Source of the DNA: Fidelibacterota bacterium
GTDB taxonomy: Bacteria > Fidelibacterota > Fidelibacteria > Fidelibacterales > Fidelibacteraceae
Direction of reading: 5' to 3'
Assembly: GCA_029931905.1 (NCBI GenBank)
Contig: JAOZRH010000028.1
Location: 1-18,924 of the forward strand
Length of the DNA: 18,924 nt
Shown: positions 7,890-16,193 of the stretch, one piece after another
Numbering within the stretch: the stretch's first letter is position 1
Layout of the letters: every line of letters begins with the position of its first letter
The notes under the pieces: generated by a model
The model's input: the letters and a program-made list of their open reading frames with translations, nothing else
Told to the model about the DNA's origin: nothing
The model's database searches: none
Made by a program: the position numbers and the translations under genes

Positions 7890-7915
7890 TACAATTTAGG
7901 ATAATAAAAAATATT

Positions 7916-8533
7916 ATGATTACATTTTTACAAAATATAGATTATCAATTATTTATTTTAATTAATCAAAAATTGATTCATCCGATTTTAGATATATTTT
8001 TTGTATTAATAACTGGAAAATTATTTTGGATTGCCCCATTATTAGCATTTATAATTTTTGCATTATTTTTTGATAATAAAAGAGGGAAGATTGTTTTAGT
8101 TTTACTAATTATAACTGTAGGGTTTACAGATTTTTCTGCCTACAATTGGTTAAAACCGAATATTAAAAGAGTTCGCCCGTCGAGAGCAATGAAATACTAT
8201 GAAATTGTTAACTCAAATACAAAAATGGCTTTAGAAAATATTAGAATATTAACAGGTAAGGGTGGAAAATGGTCTTTACCTTCTAATCATGCGACGAATT
8301 TTTTTGCAGTCGCGACTTTACTTGCGATATTTTATTTTAAGTATAGATATTATTATTTTTTATCGGCATTTTTAGTTGGATATTCTAGAATATATGTTGG
8401 TAAACACTATCCATTAGATGTTTTTTTAGGAATGTTTTATGGAATATTTATTGCACTATTATTTTATTATTTTTGGGTAATAATAAGAACAAGATTAGAG
8501 AAAAAAGAAAATTATTCGTTAAGTATAACATAG
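7916..8533 (+). CDS. PAP2-family membrane phosphatase
   Basis: This 205-residue integral membrane protein has about five or six hydrophobic segments and all three motifs of the PAP2/PgpB phosphatase family. The first is K80-x6-RP (KPNIKRVRP). The second is PSNH at 122-125, with catalytic acid His125. The third is SRIYVGKHYPLD (157-168), with nucleophile His164 and its partner Asp168. The second motif has Asn instead of the common Gly, a frequent bacterial variant. Such enzymes remove phosphate from lipid pyrophosphates or phosphates on the outer face of the membrane, most often undecaprenyl pyrophosphate or phosphatidylglycerophosphate; the sequence does not decide between them. It stands apart from its neighbours, with gaps of about 145 bases on both sides, so it may be a single-gene transcription unit. 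Confidence 0.88.
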   Translation: MITFLQNIDYQLFILINQKLIHPILDIFFVLITGKLFWIAPLLAFIIFALFFDNKRGKIVLVLLIITVGFTDFSAYNWLKPNIKRVRPSRAMKYYEIVNSNTKMALENIRILTGKGGKWSLPSNHATNFFAVATLLAIFYFKYRYYYFLSAFLVGYSRIYVGKHYPLDVFLGMFYGIFIALLFYYFWVIIRTRLEKKENYSLSIT

Positions 8534-8678
8534 TTTTTCTATAACAATAGCTCTATTTAATAAGTAAAAATAAATTTGTTGATTTGATTAATAAATTGAT
8601 TTAAAAATAGGTAGAATATCAACAATAATTATCATTTTTATAGTGCTTATTTGTTAAAAAATTATTAAATTATAGAGT

Positions 8679-8954
8679 ATGAAAAAGATGGAAAATATAT
8701 ATTGGGATATTATAAAAAATGTCGCAGGTGAAACAGCAGTTAGTGAGCATAAAGCGATTAAAGTTTGGTCAAAAATAGTTGGCGAAAGAATTTCAAATGT
8801 GACTACTCCGGTTAACATTGTTAGTGGAAAATTAATTGTAAAAGTAAAAAATAGCGTTTGGCGAAATGAGTTAGTAATGTTAAAACAAGATATATTAATA
8901 AAATACAAAAATGAATTTAAAAGTGAAATTATTAGTGATATAAAATTTTTATAA
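8679..8954 (+). CDS. DUF721/DciA-like protein
   Basis: This 91-residue protein has the DUF721 pattern: AIKVWSKIVGERISNVTTP, then GKLIVKVKNSVWRNEL, then a helix and a short final strand. DUF721 includes the N-terminal part of DciA, which helps load the replicative helicase DnaB in bacteria lacking DnaC/DnaI. It ends 25 bases before gyrB. DUF721 genes often sit beside gyrB in the dnaA-dnaN-recF-gyrB region, which agrees with this context, but dnaA, dnaN and recF are not in the window. A second ATG three codons downstream is an alternative start. Family assignment is good; helicase loading is inferred from relatives. Confidence 0.8.
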   Translation: MKKMENIYWDIIKNVAGETAVSEHKAIKVWSKIVGERISNVTTPVNIVSGKLIVKVKNSVWRNELVMLKQDILIKYKNEFKSEIISDIKFL

Positions 8955-8979
8955 AAAGTTATTCATAAAGAGAGAGAAA

Positions 8980-10902
8980 ATGACAAAAAAGGAAACATAT
9001 CAAGCAAGTAAAATTACTGTTTTAAAGGGACTTGAGGCGGTAAGAAAAAGACCAGCGATGTATATTGGAGACACATCTAAAAGAGGATTACATCATCTAA
9101 TTTATGAAGTTGTTGATAATTCTATTGATGAAGCATTAGCTGGATATTGTTCGCATATAGAAGTTGTAATTCATGCCGATAATATGGTAAGTGTGTCAGA
9201 TGATGGAAGAGGTATGCCAGTAGATCTTCATCCAACTGAAAAAAAACCTGGTGTTGAAGTAATTATGACTCAGCTTCATGCTGGTGGGAAATTTGACAAA
9301 GGTAGTTATAAAGTTTCTGGGGGTTTACATGGTGTTGGAGTTTCTGTTGTTAATGCATTGTCAAGTAAATGTATTGTAGAAATCAGCAGAGAGGGAAAGG
9401 TATTTCAACAAGAATATGAAAAAGGTAATCCTGTAACGGAATTAAAAGTAATTGGTAAATCAGTAAAAACAGGTTCTACGGTGAAATTTATTCCAGATCC
9501 AGAAATATTTCCAACAACTGATTTTGATTTTGATATTGTTGTTGAAAGGATGCGAGAACTTGCATTTCTAAATAAAAATATTAAAATTTCAATTAAAGAT
9601 GAAATTCATGATTTACAAGAATCATTTAAATATGAGGGTGGAATTAAAGAATTTGTAAAATACATTAATGAAACGAGAGGTACTTTACATCCAGAACCTG
9701 TATATATTGCATCAGAGAATGATGATGTTGAGGTTGAATTTGCTTTTCAATATAATGATAGTTATTCAGAGCGATTTTTTTCTTTTGTGAATTGTATAAA
9801 TACAGTTGAAGGTGGCTCGCATTTGACTGGAGCAAAAACAGCGATAACTCGTTCGTTTAATATTTATGCTTCAAAGAATAATTTATTCAAAAAGATGAAG
9901 CAAAAGAATTTTTCACTTTCTGGTGATGATACGAGAGAAGGTATTTCTGCTATAATTTCTGTGAGAGTTCAAGAACCACAATTTGAGGGGCAGACAAAAA
10001 CAAAATTAGGAAATAGTGAGGTTAAGGGAATTGTTGACAGTATCGTTTCTGAGGGAATAAATGAATATTTTGAACAAAACCCAGGTATTGCTAAAAAAAT
10101 AATAGAAAAAAGTATGATTGCTGCAAGAGCAAAGGAAGCTGCAAAGGCTGCAAGAGATCTTACTCGTAGAAAAAGTATTTTTGATGGAGGAGGTTTGCCA
10201 GGGAAATTGTCAGATTGTTCCATAAAAGATCCTGCATTAAGTGAAATATATATTGTCGAGGGTGATTCTGCTGGAGGTTCAGCAAAACAAGGAAGAGATC
10301 GACGATTTCAAGCAATTTTACCTTTGAGAGGAAAAATTCTCAATGTAGAAAAGGCTAGAATGGAAAAAATGTTAAAGAATACAGAAATTCGTGCAATGAT
10401 AACTGCATTTGGTGCTGGAATTGGTCAAGATGAATTTGATGTTGAAAAATTAAGATATCATAAAATAATATTAATGACTGATGCGGATGTTGATGGTGCT
10501 CATATCAGAACATTGCTTTTAACTTTTTTGTTTCGTCATATGAATAATTTGGTAACGGGTGGTTATATTTATATTGCCCAACCGCCTTTATATTTAATTA
10601 AACGAGGGAAAAAACAACAATGGGCGTTTAATGATGATGAAATGGAAGGTATCGTAAGTAGATGGAGAAAGGAGAGTAATAATAAAATTACGATTTCTCG
10701 ATATAAAGGGTTGGGAGAAATGAATCCACAACAATTATGGAGTACTACTATGGATCCAGAATATCGTACTTTAAAACAAGTTACTGTTGAAGATGCTGCA
10801 GGTGCTGATCGAATGTTTTCAATTTTAATGGGTGAAGTGGTTGAACCACGAAGAGACTTTATTCAGAAGAATGCGAAATATGTTAAAAATTTAGATATAT
10901 AA
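8980..10902 (+). CDS. gyrB: DNA gyrase subunit B
   Basis: GyrB is the ATPase and metal-binding subunit of gyrase, which introduces negative supercoils together with GyrA. The 640-residue protein is the common short form lacking the large insertion of E. coli GyrB. The GHKL ATPase shows Glu43 and Asn47 in YEVVDNSIDEA, the DDGRGMPVD loop and GGLHGVGVSVVNALS. The Toprim domain has EGDSAGG with Glu427 and DADVDG with Asp501 and Asp503. PLRGKILN, just after EGDSAGG, is the region around the quinolone-related E. coli Lys447, with Arg here. The C-terminus has YKGLGEMNPQQLW. AGAGAGA before the ATG serves as the ribosome binding site. gyrA follows about 18 bases downstream. Confidence 0.97.
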   Translation: MTKKETYQASKITVLKGLEAVRKRPAMYIGDTSKRGLHHLIYEVVDNSIDEALAGYCSHIEVVIHADNMVSVSDDGRGMPVDLHPTEKKPGVEVIMTQLHAGGKFDKGSYKVSGGLHGVGVSVVNALSSKCIVEISREGKVFQQEYEKGNPVTELKVIGKSVKTGSTVKFIPDPEIFPTTDFDFDIVVERMRELAFLNKNIKISIKDEIHDLQESFKYEGGIKEFVKYINETRGTLHPEPVYIASENDDVEVEFAFQYNDSYSERFFSFVNCINTVEGGSHLTGAKTAITRSFNIYASKNNLFKKMKQKNFSLSGDDTREGISAIISVRVQEPQFEGQTKTKLGNSEVKGIVDSIVSEGINEYFEQNPGIAKKIIEKSMIAARAKEAAKAARDLTRRKSIFDGGGLPGKLSDCSIKDPALSEIYIVEGDSAGGSAKQGRDRRFQAILPLRGKILNVEKARMEKMLKNTEIRAMITAFGAGIGQDEFDVEKLRYHKIILMTDADVDGAHIRTLLLTFLFRHMNNLVTGGYIYIAQPPLYLIKRGKKQQWAFNDDEMEGIVSRWRKESNNKITISRYKGLGEMNPQQLWSTTMDPEYRTLKQVTVEDAAGADRMFSILMGEVVEPRRDFIQKNAKYVKNLDI

Positions 10903-10920
10903 AATTATAAAGGTGTGATT

Positions 10921-13362
10921 TTGGCGAATGAAAGAACAATACAAATAGATATTGAAGAAGAATTACGAAATGCGTATTTAGATTATTCTATGTCCGTTAT
11001 CGTTTCTCGTGCATTACCTGATGTTAGAGATGGGTTGAAACCTGTACATAGAAGAATACTTTATGGTATGCATGATTTAGGGTTGCAATATAATAAAACA
11101 TATAAAAAATCAGCTCGTATAGTTGGTGAAGTACTTGGAAAATATCATCCACACGGTGATTCATCTGTGTATTTTGCAATGGTGCGAATGGCTCAAGATT
11201 TTGCGATGAGATATTTAATTGTCAATGGGCAGGGGAATTATGGTTCAATTGATGGAGATAATCCTGCTGCTATGAGATATACAGAAGCAAAAATGCAAAA
11301 AATTGCGAGCGATATGTTGGGTGATATTGATAAGGAAACTGTTAAATTTGTTCCTAACTTTGATGAATCCTTAATGGAACCAACAGTACTTCCAACAAAA
11401 GTTCCAACACTATTAATTAATGGTGCTTCTGGAATAGCTGTTGGAATGGCGACTAATATCCCACCGCATAATTTAAATGAAATTGTTGATGCGCTTATTG
11501 CATTGGTTGATGATCCTGATCTTGATATTTCTCAAATAATGCAGTTTGTAAAGGGCCCTGATTTCCCTACAGGTGGAATGGCTTTTGGTTCAATAGGATT
11601 AAAATCAGCATACGAAACCGGAAAGGGAAAAATTACAGTTAGAGCAAGAGCAAGTGTAGAACAAGTACGAAATAATAGAGAACAAGTTGTAGTTACAGAA
11701 ATCCCATTTCAAGTAAATAAGAGTAATCTTTTAGAAAAAACAGCCAAATTGATTAGAGATAAGGTTCTTGAAGATATTAGTGATTTAAGAGATGAGTCAG
11801 ATAAAGATGGAATTAGAATTGTTTATGAATTAAAAAGAGATGCAATTCCAGAGGTCGTAATAAATAATCTCTATAAACATACTCAATTACAGGGAACTTT
11901 TGGTATTATTTTGTTGGCGTTAGTTAATGGAATTCCAAAGGTTTTACCATTAAAAGAAGCATTAATGCATTTTATTGAGTTTAGACATGAAATTATCGTA
12001 AAAAGAACAAAATATGAATTAAAAAAAGCGGAAGCAGAAGCTCATATTTTGGAAGGCTTGAAAATTGCATTAGATAATATTGATGAAGTTATTATAATAA
12101 TCAAAAAATCTGCTAGTGCTTCTGATGCTAGGAATAATTTAATTAAAAGATTTTCATTTTCTGTTCTTCAAGCCCAAGCAATTCTTGATATGAAATTGCA
12201 AAAATTAACTGGTTTGGAAAGAGAAAAAATTATTCAACAGTATTTGGAATTATTAAAATTAATTGAAAAATTAAATTTTATTTTAGAAAATAAATCCAAA
12301 AGAATGGAAATAATGAAAAATGAATTGGAAGATGTAAAAAATAAATATGGCGATGAAAGACGAACTGAAATGATTGGAGATAGTGAAGATTTTACTGTTG
12401 AAGATATGATTGCAGATGAAGATATGGCTATAACGATTACACATAATGGATTCATTAAGAGAACTGCTGTTAGTGGTTATCGTGCTCAAAGACGAGGCGG
12501 TGTTGGTAAGCGTGGCGCTGGTATGAAAGATGAAGATTTTGTTGAAAATCTGTTTATAGCATCAACTCACGAATATTTATTGTTTTTTACTGATTTTGGC
12601 AAGGTATATTGGTTGAAAGTTCATCAAATTCCACTATCTGGTCGTGCAACTCGTGGAAGAGCAATTGTTAATTTATTACAAGCAGAAAAAGGTGAAAAAG
12701 TTAAGGCATTCTTAAATGTTAGAGAATTTTCAGAAGATAAAAGTATCATTATGGCAACAAAAAATGGTATTATTAAAAAGACAAAATTATCGGCTTATGG
12801 AAATCCAAGAGTAAATGGAATTATTGCAATAAATCTTCGAGATAATGATGATCTTGTTGGCGTAAAAATTACAAATGGAGAACAAGATATTATTTTGGGT
12901 TCAAGAAATGGAAAAGCAATTCGATTTCATGAAAAAGATGTTCGTGAAGTTGGTAGAAATTCAACTGGTGTTAAAGGAATTACATTATCAGGGAAAGATG
13001 ATGAGGTTGTTGATATGGTAACTGTAAGTCGTGAAGATGTTACAGTTCTTGCAGTTAGTGAAAATGGATTGGGAAAACGCACTGAAATCAAAGATTATCG
13101 TGTTCAAAACCGTGGTGGAAAAGGTGTGATAACATTAAAGACGAATAAAAAAGTTGGTAAAATGATTGCATTAAAAGAGGTTGTTGAAAAAGATGATTTA
13201 ATGCTGATTTCAAGTAAAGGTTTGATGATTAGAATGCCAATAAATAAAATTAGCACTTATTCAAGAAACACACAGGGTGTAAAATTAATCAATTTGAAGG
13301 ATAAAGATTATTTAAGTGCTGTTGCTTATGTTGCAGAAGTGGAGAATGAAGAAGAGGAATAA
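10921..13362 (+). CDS. gyrA: DNA gyrase subunit A
   Basis: GyrA cuts and rejoins DNA and wraps it for supercoiling. I chose the TTG at 10921. The frame also offers GTG at 10915, but the AAAGG site at 10909-10913 leaves only one base before it, against seven before the TTG. From the TTG the protein has 813 residues. DYSMSVIVSRALPDVRDGLKPVHRRIL opens the breakage domain, and the catalytic tyrosine lies in AAMRYTEA (codon 11278, E. coli Tyr122). QRRGGVG near 12490 corresponds to the GyrA box (QRRGGKG in E. coli), followed by the six-bladed C-terminal domain with a second box-like QNRGGKG; this marks it as gyrase rather than topoisomerase IV. In the quinolone region, Ser83 is kept but Asp87 is replaced by Phe. 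The tail is acidic. Confidence 0.95.
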   Translation: MANERTIQIDIEEELRNAYLDYSMSVIVSRALPDVRDGLKPVHRRILYGMHDLGLQYNKTYKKSARIVGEVLGKYHPHGDSSVYFAMVRMAQDFAMRYLIVNGQGNYGSIDGDNPAAMRYTEAKMQKIASDMLGDIDKETVKFVPNFDESLMEPTVLPTKVPTLLINGASGIAVGMATNIPPHNLNEIVDALIALVDDPDLDISQIMQFVKGPDFPTGGMAFGSIGLKSAYETGKGKITVRARASVEQVRNNREQVVVTEIPFQVNKSNLLEKTAKLIRDKVLEDISDLRDESDKDGIRIVYELKRDAIPEVVINNLYKHTQLQGTFGIILLALVNGIPKVLPLKEALMHFIEFRHEIIVKRTKYELKKAEAEAHILEGLKIALDNIDEVIIIIKKSASASDARNNLIKRFSFSVLQAQAILDMKLQKLTGLEREKIIQQYLELLKLIEKLNFILENKSKRMEIMKNELEDVKNKYGDERRTEMIGDSEDFTVEDMIADEDMAITITHNGFIKRTAVSGYRAQRRGGVGKRGAGMKDEDFVENLFIASTHEYLLFFTDFGKVYWLKVHQIPLSGRATRGRAIVNLLQAEKGEKVKAFLNVREFSEDKSIIMATKNGIIKKTKLSAYGNPRVNGIIAINLRDNDDLVGVKITNGEQDIILGSRNGKAIRFHEKDVREVGRNSTGVKGITLSGKDDEVVDMVTVSREDVTVLAVSENGLGKRTEIKDYRVQNRGGKGVITLKTNKKVGKMIALKEVVEKDDLMLISSKGLMIRMPINKISTYSRNTQGVKLINLKDKDYLSAVAYVAEVENEEEE

Positions 13363-13364
13363 AA

Positions 13365-14039
13365 ATGTCATTACAAGATTACATTAATAGAATAAATGTA
13401 ATAAATGAAAATATTGAAAAATATAGTAAAAATCCGCAAAAGGTGAAACTTATCGGAGTGACGAAGACATTTGGTATCGAGAAAATGAAATTATCGATAA
13501 AGGCCGGAATAACAACAATAGGTGAAAATAAAATACAAGATGCAGTTGCCAAATTTGAGAAAGAAAATTTTGATAATATTGAGAGACATTATATTGGACA
13601 ATTACAGTCCAATAAGGTAAATAAAGTAGTTGAATATTTTGATTATATTCATAGTGTGGATAGAGAAAAAATTATTAAAAAGATTGATAATTTAAAAAGT
13701 AATGTAAAATGTCTGATTGAAGTAAATACTTCTGGTGAAAAAAGTAAAGGTGGAATTGAAGTGTCAGAGTTTGAAAAATTTGTTTTGGCAATTCAGAAAT
13801 ATAAAAATATTCAAATAGTTGGATTGATGACAATAAGCTCATTGACAACCGATGAGAGTGAGATAAGAAAATCATTTAGACAATTAAGAGAATTAGCAAA
13901 ATTGAGTAAACAGCATGAAACAGAAAATATTCAATTCAACGAGCTATCTATGGGAATGACAAATGATTATAAAATAGCACTTCAAGAAGGTGCAACAATG
14001 ATAAGAATTGGTCGAGGTATTTTTGGAAGCAGAAAATAA
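13365..14039 (+). CDS. yggS: YggS/PROSC-family pyridoxal phosphate-binding protein
   Basis: This 224-residue protein belongs to the PLP homeostasis family, which binds PLP without a known catalytic reaction and affects amino-acid and vitamin B6 balance. The PLP lysine is Lys34 in GVTKTFG. IGENKIQDA, HYIGQLQSNK, SVDREK, EVNTSGEKSKGG, GLMTISS, LSMGMTNDYKIAL and the terminal RIGRGIFG all match the family in order. The length is normal. The ATG lies only 2 bases after the gyrA stop, so it is probably translated from the gyrase message. Its 3' end overlaps the next gene. Confidence 0.95.
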   Translation: MSLQDYINRINVINENIEKYSKNPQKVKLIGVTKTFGIEKMKLSIKAGITTIGENKIQDAVAKFEKENFDNIERHYIGQLQSNKVNKVVEYFDYIHSVDREKIIKKIDNLKSNVKCLIEVNTSGEKSKGGIEVSEFEKFVLAIQKYKNIQIVGLMTISSLTTDESEIRKSFRQLRELAKLSKQHETENIQFNELSMGMTNDYKIALQEGATMIRIGRGIFGSRK

Positions 14040-14538
14040 ATATTGTTGGATAAATATATCCAAAAACAAGTTACAAGAAAAAATAGAATTACCGAGTGGT
14101 TGGAAGTTTTATCAAATCGATAAATATTTAAATCAGAAAGAATATTTTGATAAAACCAATGGTTGTGAAATTGTTGTTGTAACCGAAGAAAATGAAAATG
14201 TTAATGAGAAAGAATTGTTTTCAGTAATTAATCATATTAATAATTCAGGTTATAATCCACTAATTGGAAAAAATGAAGAAAAATATGGGAGTCGTTTCCC
14301 GGATATGTCAAAACCTTATTTGTTGGATAATGAAATATTGAATATTCCATCAAAGGGAAAAATTATTGTTGCAGGTGGAAATGTAGTTTTTAAAGGCAAA
14401 CAATTATTAGATACTAAAAATATAGTTTATCAATCAATAATTGCAAGTCATCAGTTGAAAGGTTTTTATGGTTTTATTATTTCTACAGATAATGGATTAA
14501 AAAATTTCAGTAAATTAATTCAGAAAAGTACAAATTAA
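14023..14538 (+). CDS. Short purine-nucleoside-phosphorylase-like protein, probably not a full enzyme
   Basis: Residues in the middle read HINNSGYNPLIG, then YGSRFPDMSKPY. This is a hallmark block of trimeric purine nucleoside phosphorylases, which usually have NPLIGPN and GPRFPDMS-x-x-Y. A full PNP is about 270-290 residues. This one is about 171 and lacks the N-terminal phosphate-binding part with its Gly-rich loop and Ser. The C-terminal half (GKIIVAGG, then IIASHQLKGFYGFIIST) faintly follows PNP strands, but the usual E-x-P and substrate Asn blocks are not recognisable. The frame overlaps the end of yggS by 17 bases. I prefer the TTG at 14023 because GAGG at 14014-14017 sits 5 bases before it; a TTG at 14008 has no such site. 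It may be a decayed or repurposed PNP. The frame is intact, so it is annotated as a gene. Confidence 0.6.
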   Translation: MEAENKYCWINISKNKLQEKIELPSGWKFYQIDKYLNQKEYFDKTNGCEIVVVTEENENVNEKELFSVINHINNSGYNPLIGKNEEKYGSRFPDMSKPYLLDNEILNIPSKGKIIVAGGNVVFKGKQLLDTKNIVYQSIIASHQLKGFYGFIISTDNGLKNFSKLIQKSTN

Positions 14539-14554
14539 TTAATAGGAGGATATT

Positions 14555-14989
14555 ATGCACAAGAATTCAATGAACAAAGTGATTTTAGTGGGCTATTTAG
14601 GACAGGATCCCGAATTAAAATCAACTGCTAATAATTTACATGTTGTAAATATTAGTGTTGCAACAAATGAGACATTTAAGAAAAAAAACGAAAGCGAATA
14701 TAGTGATAAAACTGAGTGGCATCGTTGTGTTGCATTTGGAAAAACAGCAGATTATATCAGTAATTATATCACAAAAGGCCGTTTGGTTTATGTTGATGGA
14801 AAATTACAAACACGAAAATGGCAAGATAAAGATGGAAACGATAGATATTCAACCGATATAATGATTGAAACAATTACAATGTTAGGAAGAGGAGATGGTT
14901 CTAATCAGAACATTTCAAAACAAAATGTTTCAAAACCAAATACGGTTACAAATGATTCTCAAGCAGATGATGACGATTTACCTTTCTAA
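14555..14989 (+). CDS. ssb: Single-stranded DNA-binding protein
   Basis: SSB coats single-stranded DNA in replication, repair and recombination. The 144-residue protein has the OB-fold signature NKVILVGYLGQDPELK, TEWHRCVAFGKTADYISNYITKG and VDGKLQTRKWQDKDG, then a short Asn/Gln/Ser-rich linker with two SKQN/SKPN-like repeats, and the acidic tip DDDDLPF, which recruits partner proteins. AGGAGG at 14544-14549, 5 bases before the ATG, predicts strong translation. Met6 is an alternative start, but its spacing from the AGGAGG is longer. It follows the PNP-like gene by 16 bases. Confidence 0.97.
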   Translation: MHKNSMNKVILVGYLGQDPELKSTANNLHVVNISVATNETFKKKNESEYSDKTEWHRCVAFGKTADYISNYITKGRLVYVDGKLQTRKWQDKDGNDRYSTDIMIETITMLGRGDGSNQNISKQNVSKPNTVTNDSQADDDDLPF

Positions 14990-15005
14990 AAATTGATATA
15001 TTAAA

Positions 15006-15467
15006 ATGACTAAAATAACAACTCGTGTTATTGATTGTTGGGTAATAAATCGTAATAATTCTGAATTAAAATTTTTGATTATGAAGCGAAAAGTTGGATT
15101 GCAATATGAAGGGATTTATCATTGTGTTCACGGAAAAATTGAAAAAAATGAAACCGCATGGCAATCTGCATTAAGAGAATTAAAAGAAGAAACGGGATTA
15201 TATCCGAGTGAGTTTTTTGTTGCGGATTTTACGAGCAATTTTTATGAAGCTGATTTTGATAGAATTAATCTTGTACCTGTATTTGTAGCTGTTGTGAAAG
15301 ATAAAAATGTAAAATTGAGTAAAGAACATGATAATTATGATTGGTTAACATTCGAAGAAGCAAAAAATAAAGTTGCATGGGAAAATCATAAAAAAGCGAT
15401 TGAAATAATCAATAAAATGTTTACAACAGAATTTCCACAAAAGAAATGGTTGAAAATTAAAATTTAA
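15006..15467 (+). CDS. Nudix hydrolase, NudB-like
   Basis: This 153-residue protein carries a complete Nudix box, G43-x5-E-x7-REL-x-EETGL (residues 43-65), which binds the metal for hydrolysis of a nucleoside diphosphate bond. The surrounding sequence resembles the NudB (dihydroneopterin triphosphate/dATP pyrophosphohydrolase) group: FLIMKRKVGLQYEGIYHCVHG before the box, and a C-terminal EHDNYDWLTFEEA followed by W-E-NHKKAI. The substrate is therefore plausibly dihydroneopterin triphosphate, the second step of folate synthesis, or a dNTP; this is inferred. It starts 16 bases after ssb, with no strong ribosome binding site. Confidence 0.85.
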   Translation: MTKITTRVIDCWVINRNNSELKFLIMKRKVGLQYEGIYHCVHGKIEKNETAWQSALRELKEETGLYPSEFFVADFTSNFYEADFDRINLVPVFVAVVKDKNVKLSKEHDNYDWLTFEEAKNKVAWENHKKAIEIINKMFTTEFPQKKWLKIKI

Positions 15468-15518
15468 AATATTATATTCTAAAATAAATGGTAAATAAAA
15501 AGAGAGTTTATTAATAGT

Positions 15519-16193
15519 ATGGAAAATGAAGAAAACATTGTTTTATGTCCTGTATGTGGAAAAAAAATAGCAAATAATCCAAAAGAGAATATTTTTCAAA
15601 TTGATTCTATCGATTCTGATTTTAGAATTCATACAACTCAAGATGATTTATTAGATGATTGGTTGTTGATTTGTCATAATTGTTATTATATTGATCACGA
15701 TTTTTCAATTGTACCAGAAAATTTGAATGAAGTAAGATATTTTGTTGAATCTGATGAATATTTAAATAATTTTTTAGATAATAATCCAACTACACATGAA
15801 TTGTTTGAAAATTATTTGAGAATATTAAAAATTAAAAAAAGTTCAGAATATTTGTTTGCTGATTGTTATTTAAGAATTACATGGTTATATGATGATAATG
15901 ACATGTTAGAAAAAGCAAATGAGTATAGAGAAAAAGCTATTCAACATTACGGTAGAATTTTATTAGAACGAAAAAATGATGAAAAAAACGAATCAATGAT
16001 ATACTATTATATTGCGGAATTAAGTCGCAGAAAGGGTGAATTTGATAGAGCTGAAAGAGCATTAGGAAATATGAACACTTCATTGAAAGAGATAGAAAAA
16101 TTGTATAAATTTCAAAAGAAATTGATACAAGATAAAAATTCGAATATGATGAAATTACCAAAGGAGGTAAAAAATTATGAAATATTATCCTGA
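15519..16193 (+). CDS. DUF2225-like zinc-ribbon protein with TPR-like helices
   Basis: This 224-residue protein starts with two Cys pairs, CPVC (residues 10-13) and CHNC (about 52-55), which form a likely zinc ribbon as in DUF2225. The rest is alpha-helical. From about residue 90, pairs of helices with TPR spacing are visible, such as YLFADCYLRITWLYDDNDMLEKANEYREKAI and SMIYYYIAELSRRKGEFDRAERAL. The N-terminus lacks a signal peptide. No enzyme motif is seen, so a scaffold or protein-binding role is most likely. The last 17 bases overlap the eIF2B-like gene, and the AAGGAGGT for that gene lies inside this one, so the two are translationally coupled and probably work together. Confidence 0.7.
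   Translation: MENEENIVLCPVCGKKIANNPKENIFQIDSIDSDFRIHTTQDDLLDDWLLICHNCYYIDHDFSIVPENLNEVRYFVESDEYLNNFLDNNPTTHELFENYLRILKIKKSSEYLFADCYLRITWLYDDNDMLEKANEYREKAIQHYGRILLERKNDEKNESMIYYYIAELSRRKGEFDRAERALGNMNTSLKEIEKLYKFQKKLIQDKNSNMMKLPKEVKNYEILS
16161..16168 (+). promoter_or_regulatory. Extended Shine-Dalgarno (AAGGAGGT)
   Basis: This near-perfect complement of the 16S rRNA 3' end sits 8 bases before the ATG at 16177, within the coding sequence of the upstream DUF2225-like gene. It fixes the eIF2B-like start and supports translational coupling across the 17-base overlap. Confidence 0.8.

Noticed and set aside
8576..8625. TTGTTGAT/ATCAACAA inverted repeat as an operator or terminator
   Set aside because: The 8-base arms are 34 bases apart in very AT-rich DNA with no GC stem or U-run; chance is likely.
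8654..8908. 84-codon minus-strand frame over the DUF721 gene
   Set aside because: It is the antisense of a recognised family, with no independent evidence.
14655..14861. Second plus-strand frame within ssb
   Set aside because: It is out of frame within the conserved OB-fold coding sequence and has no motif.
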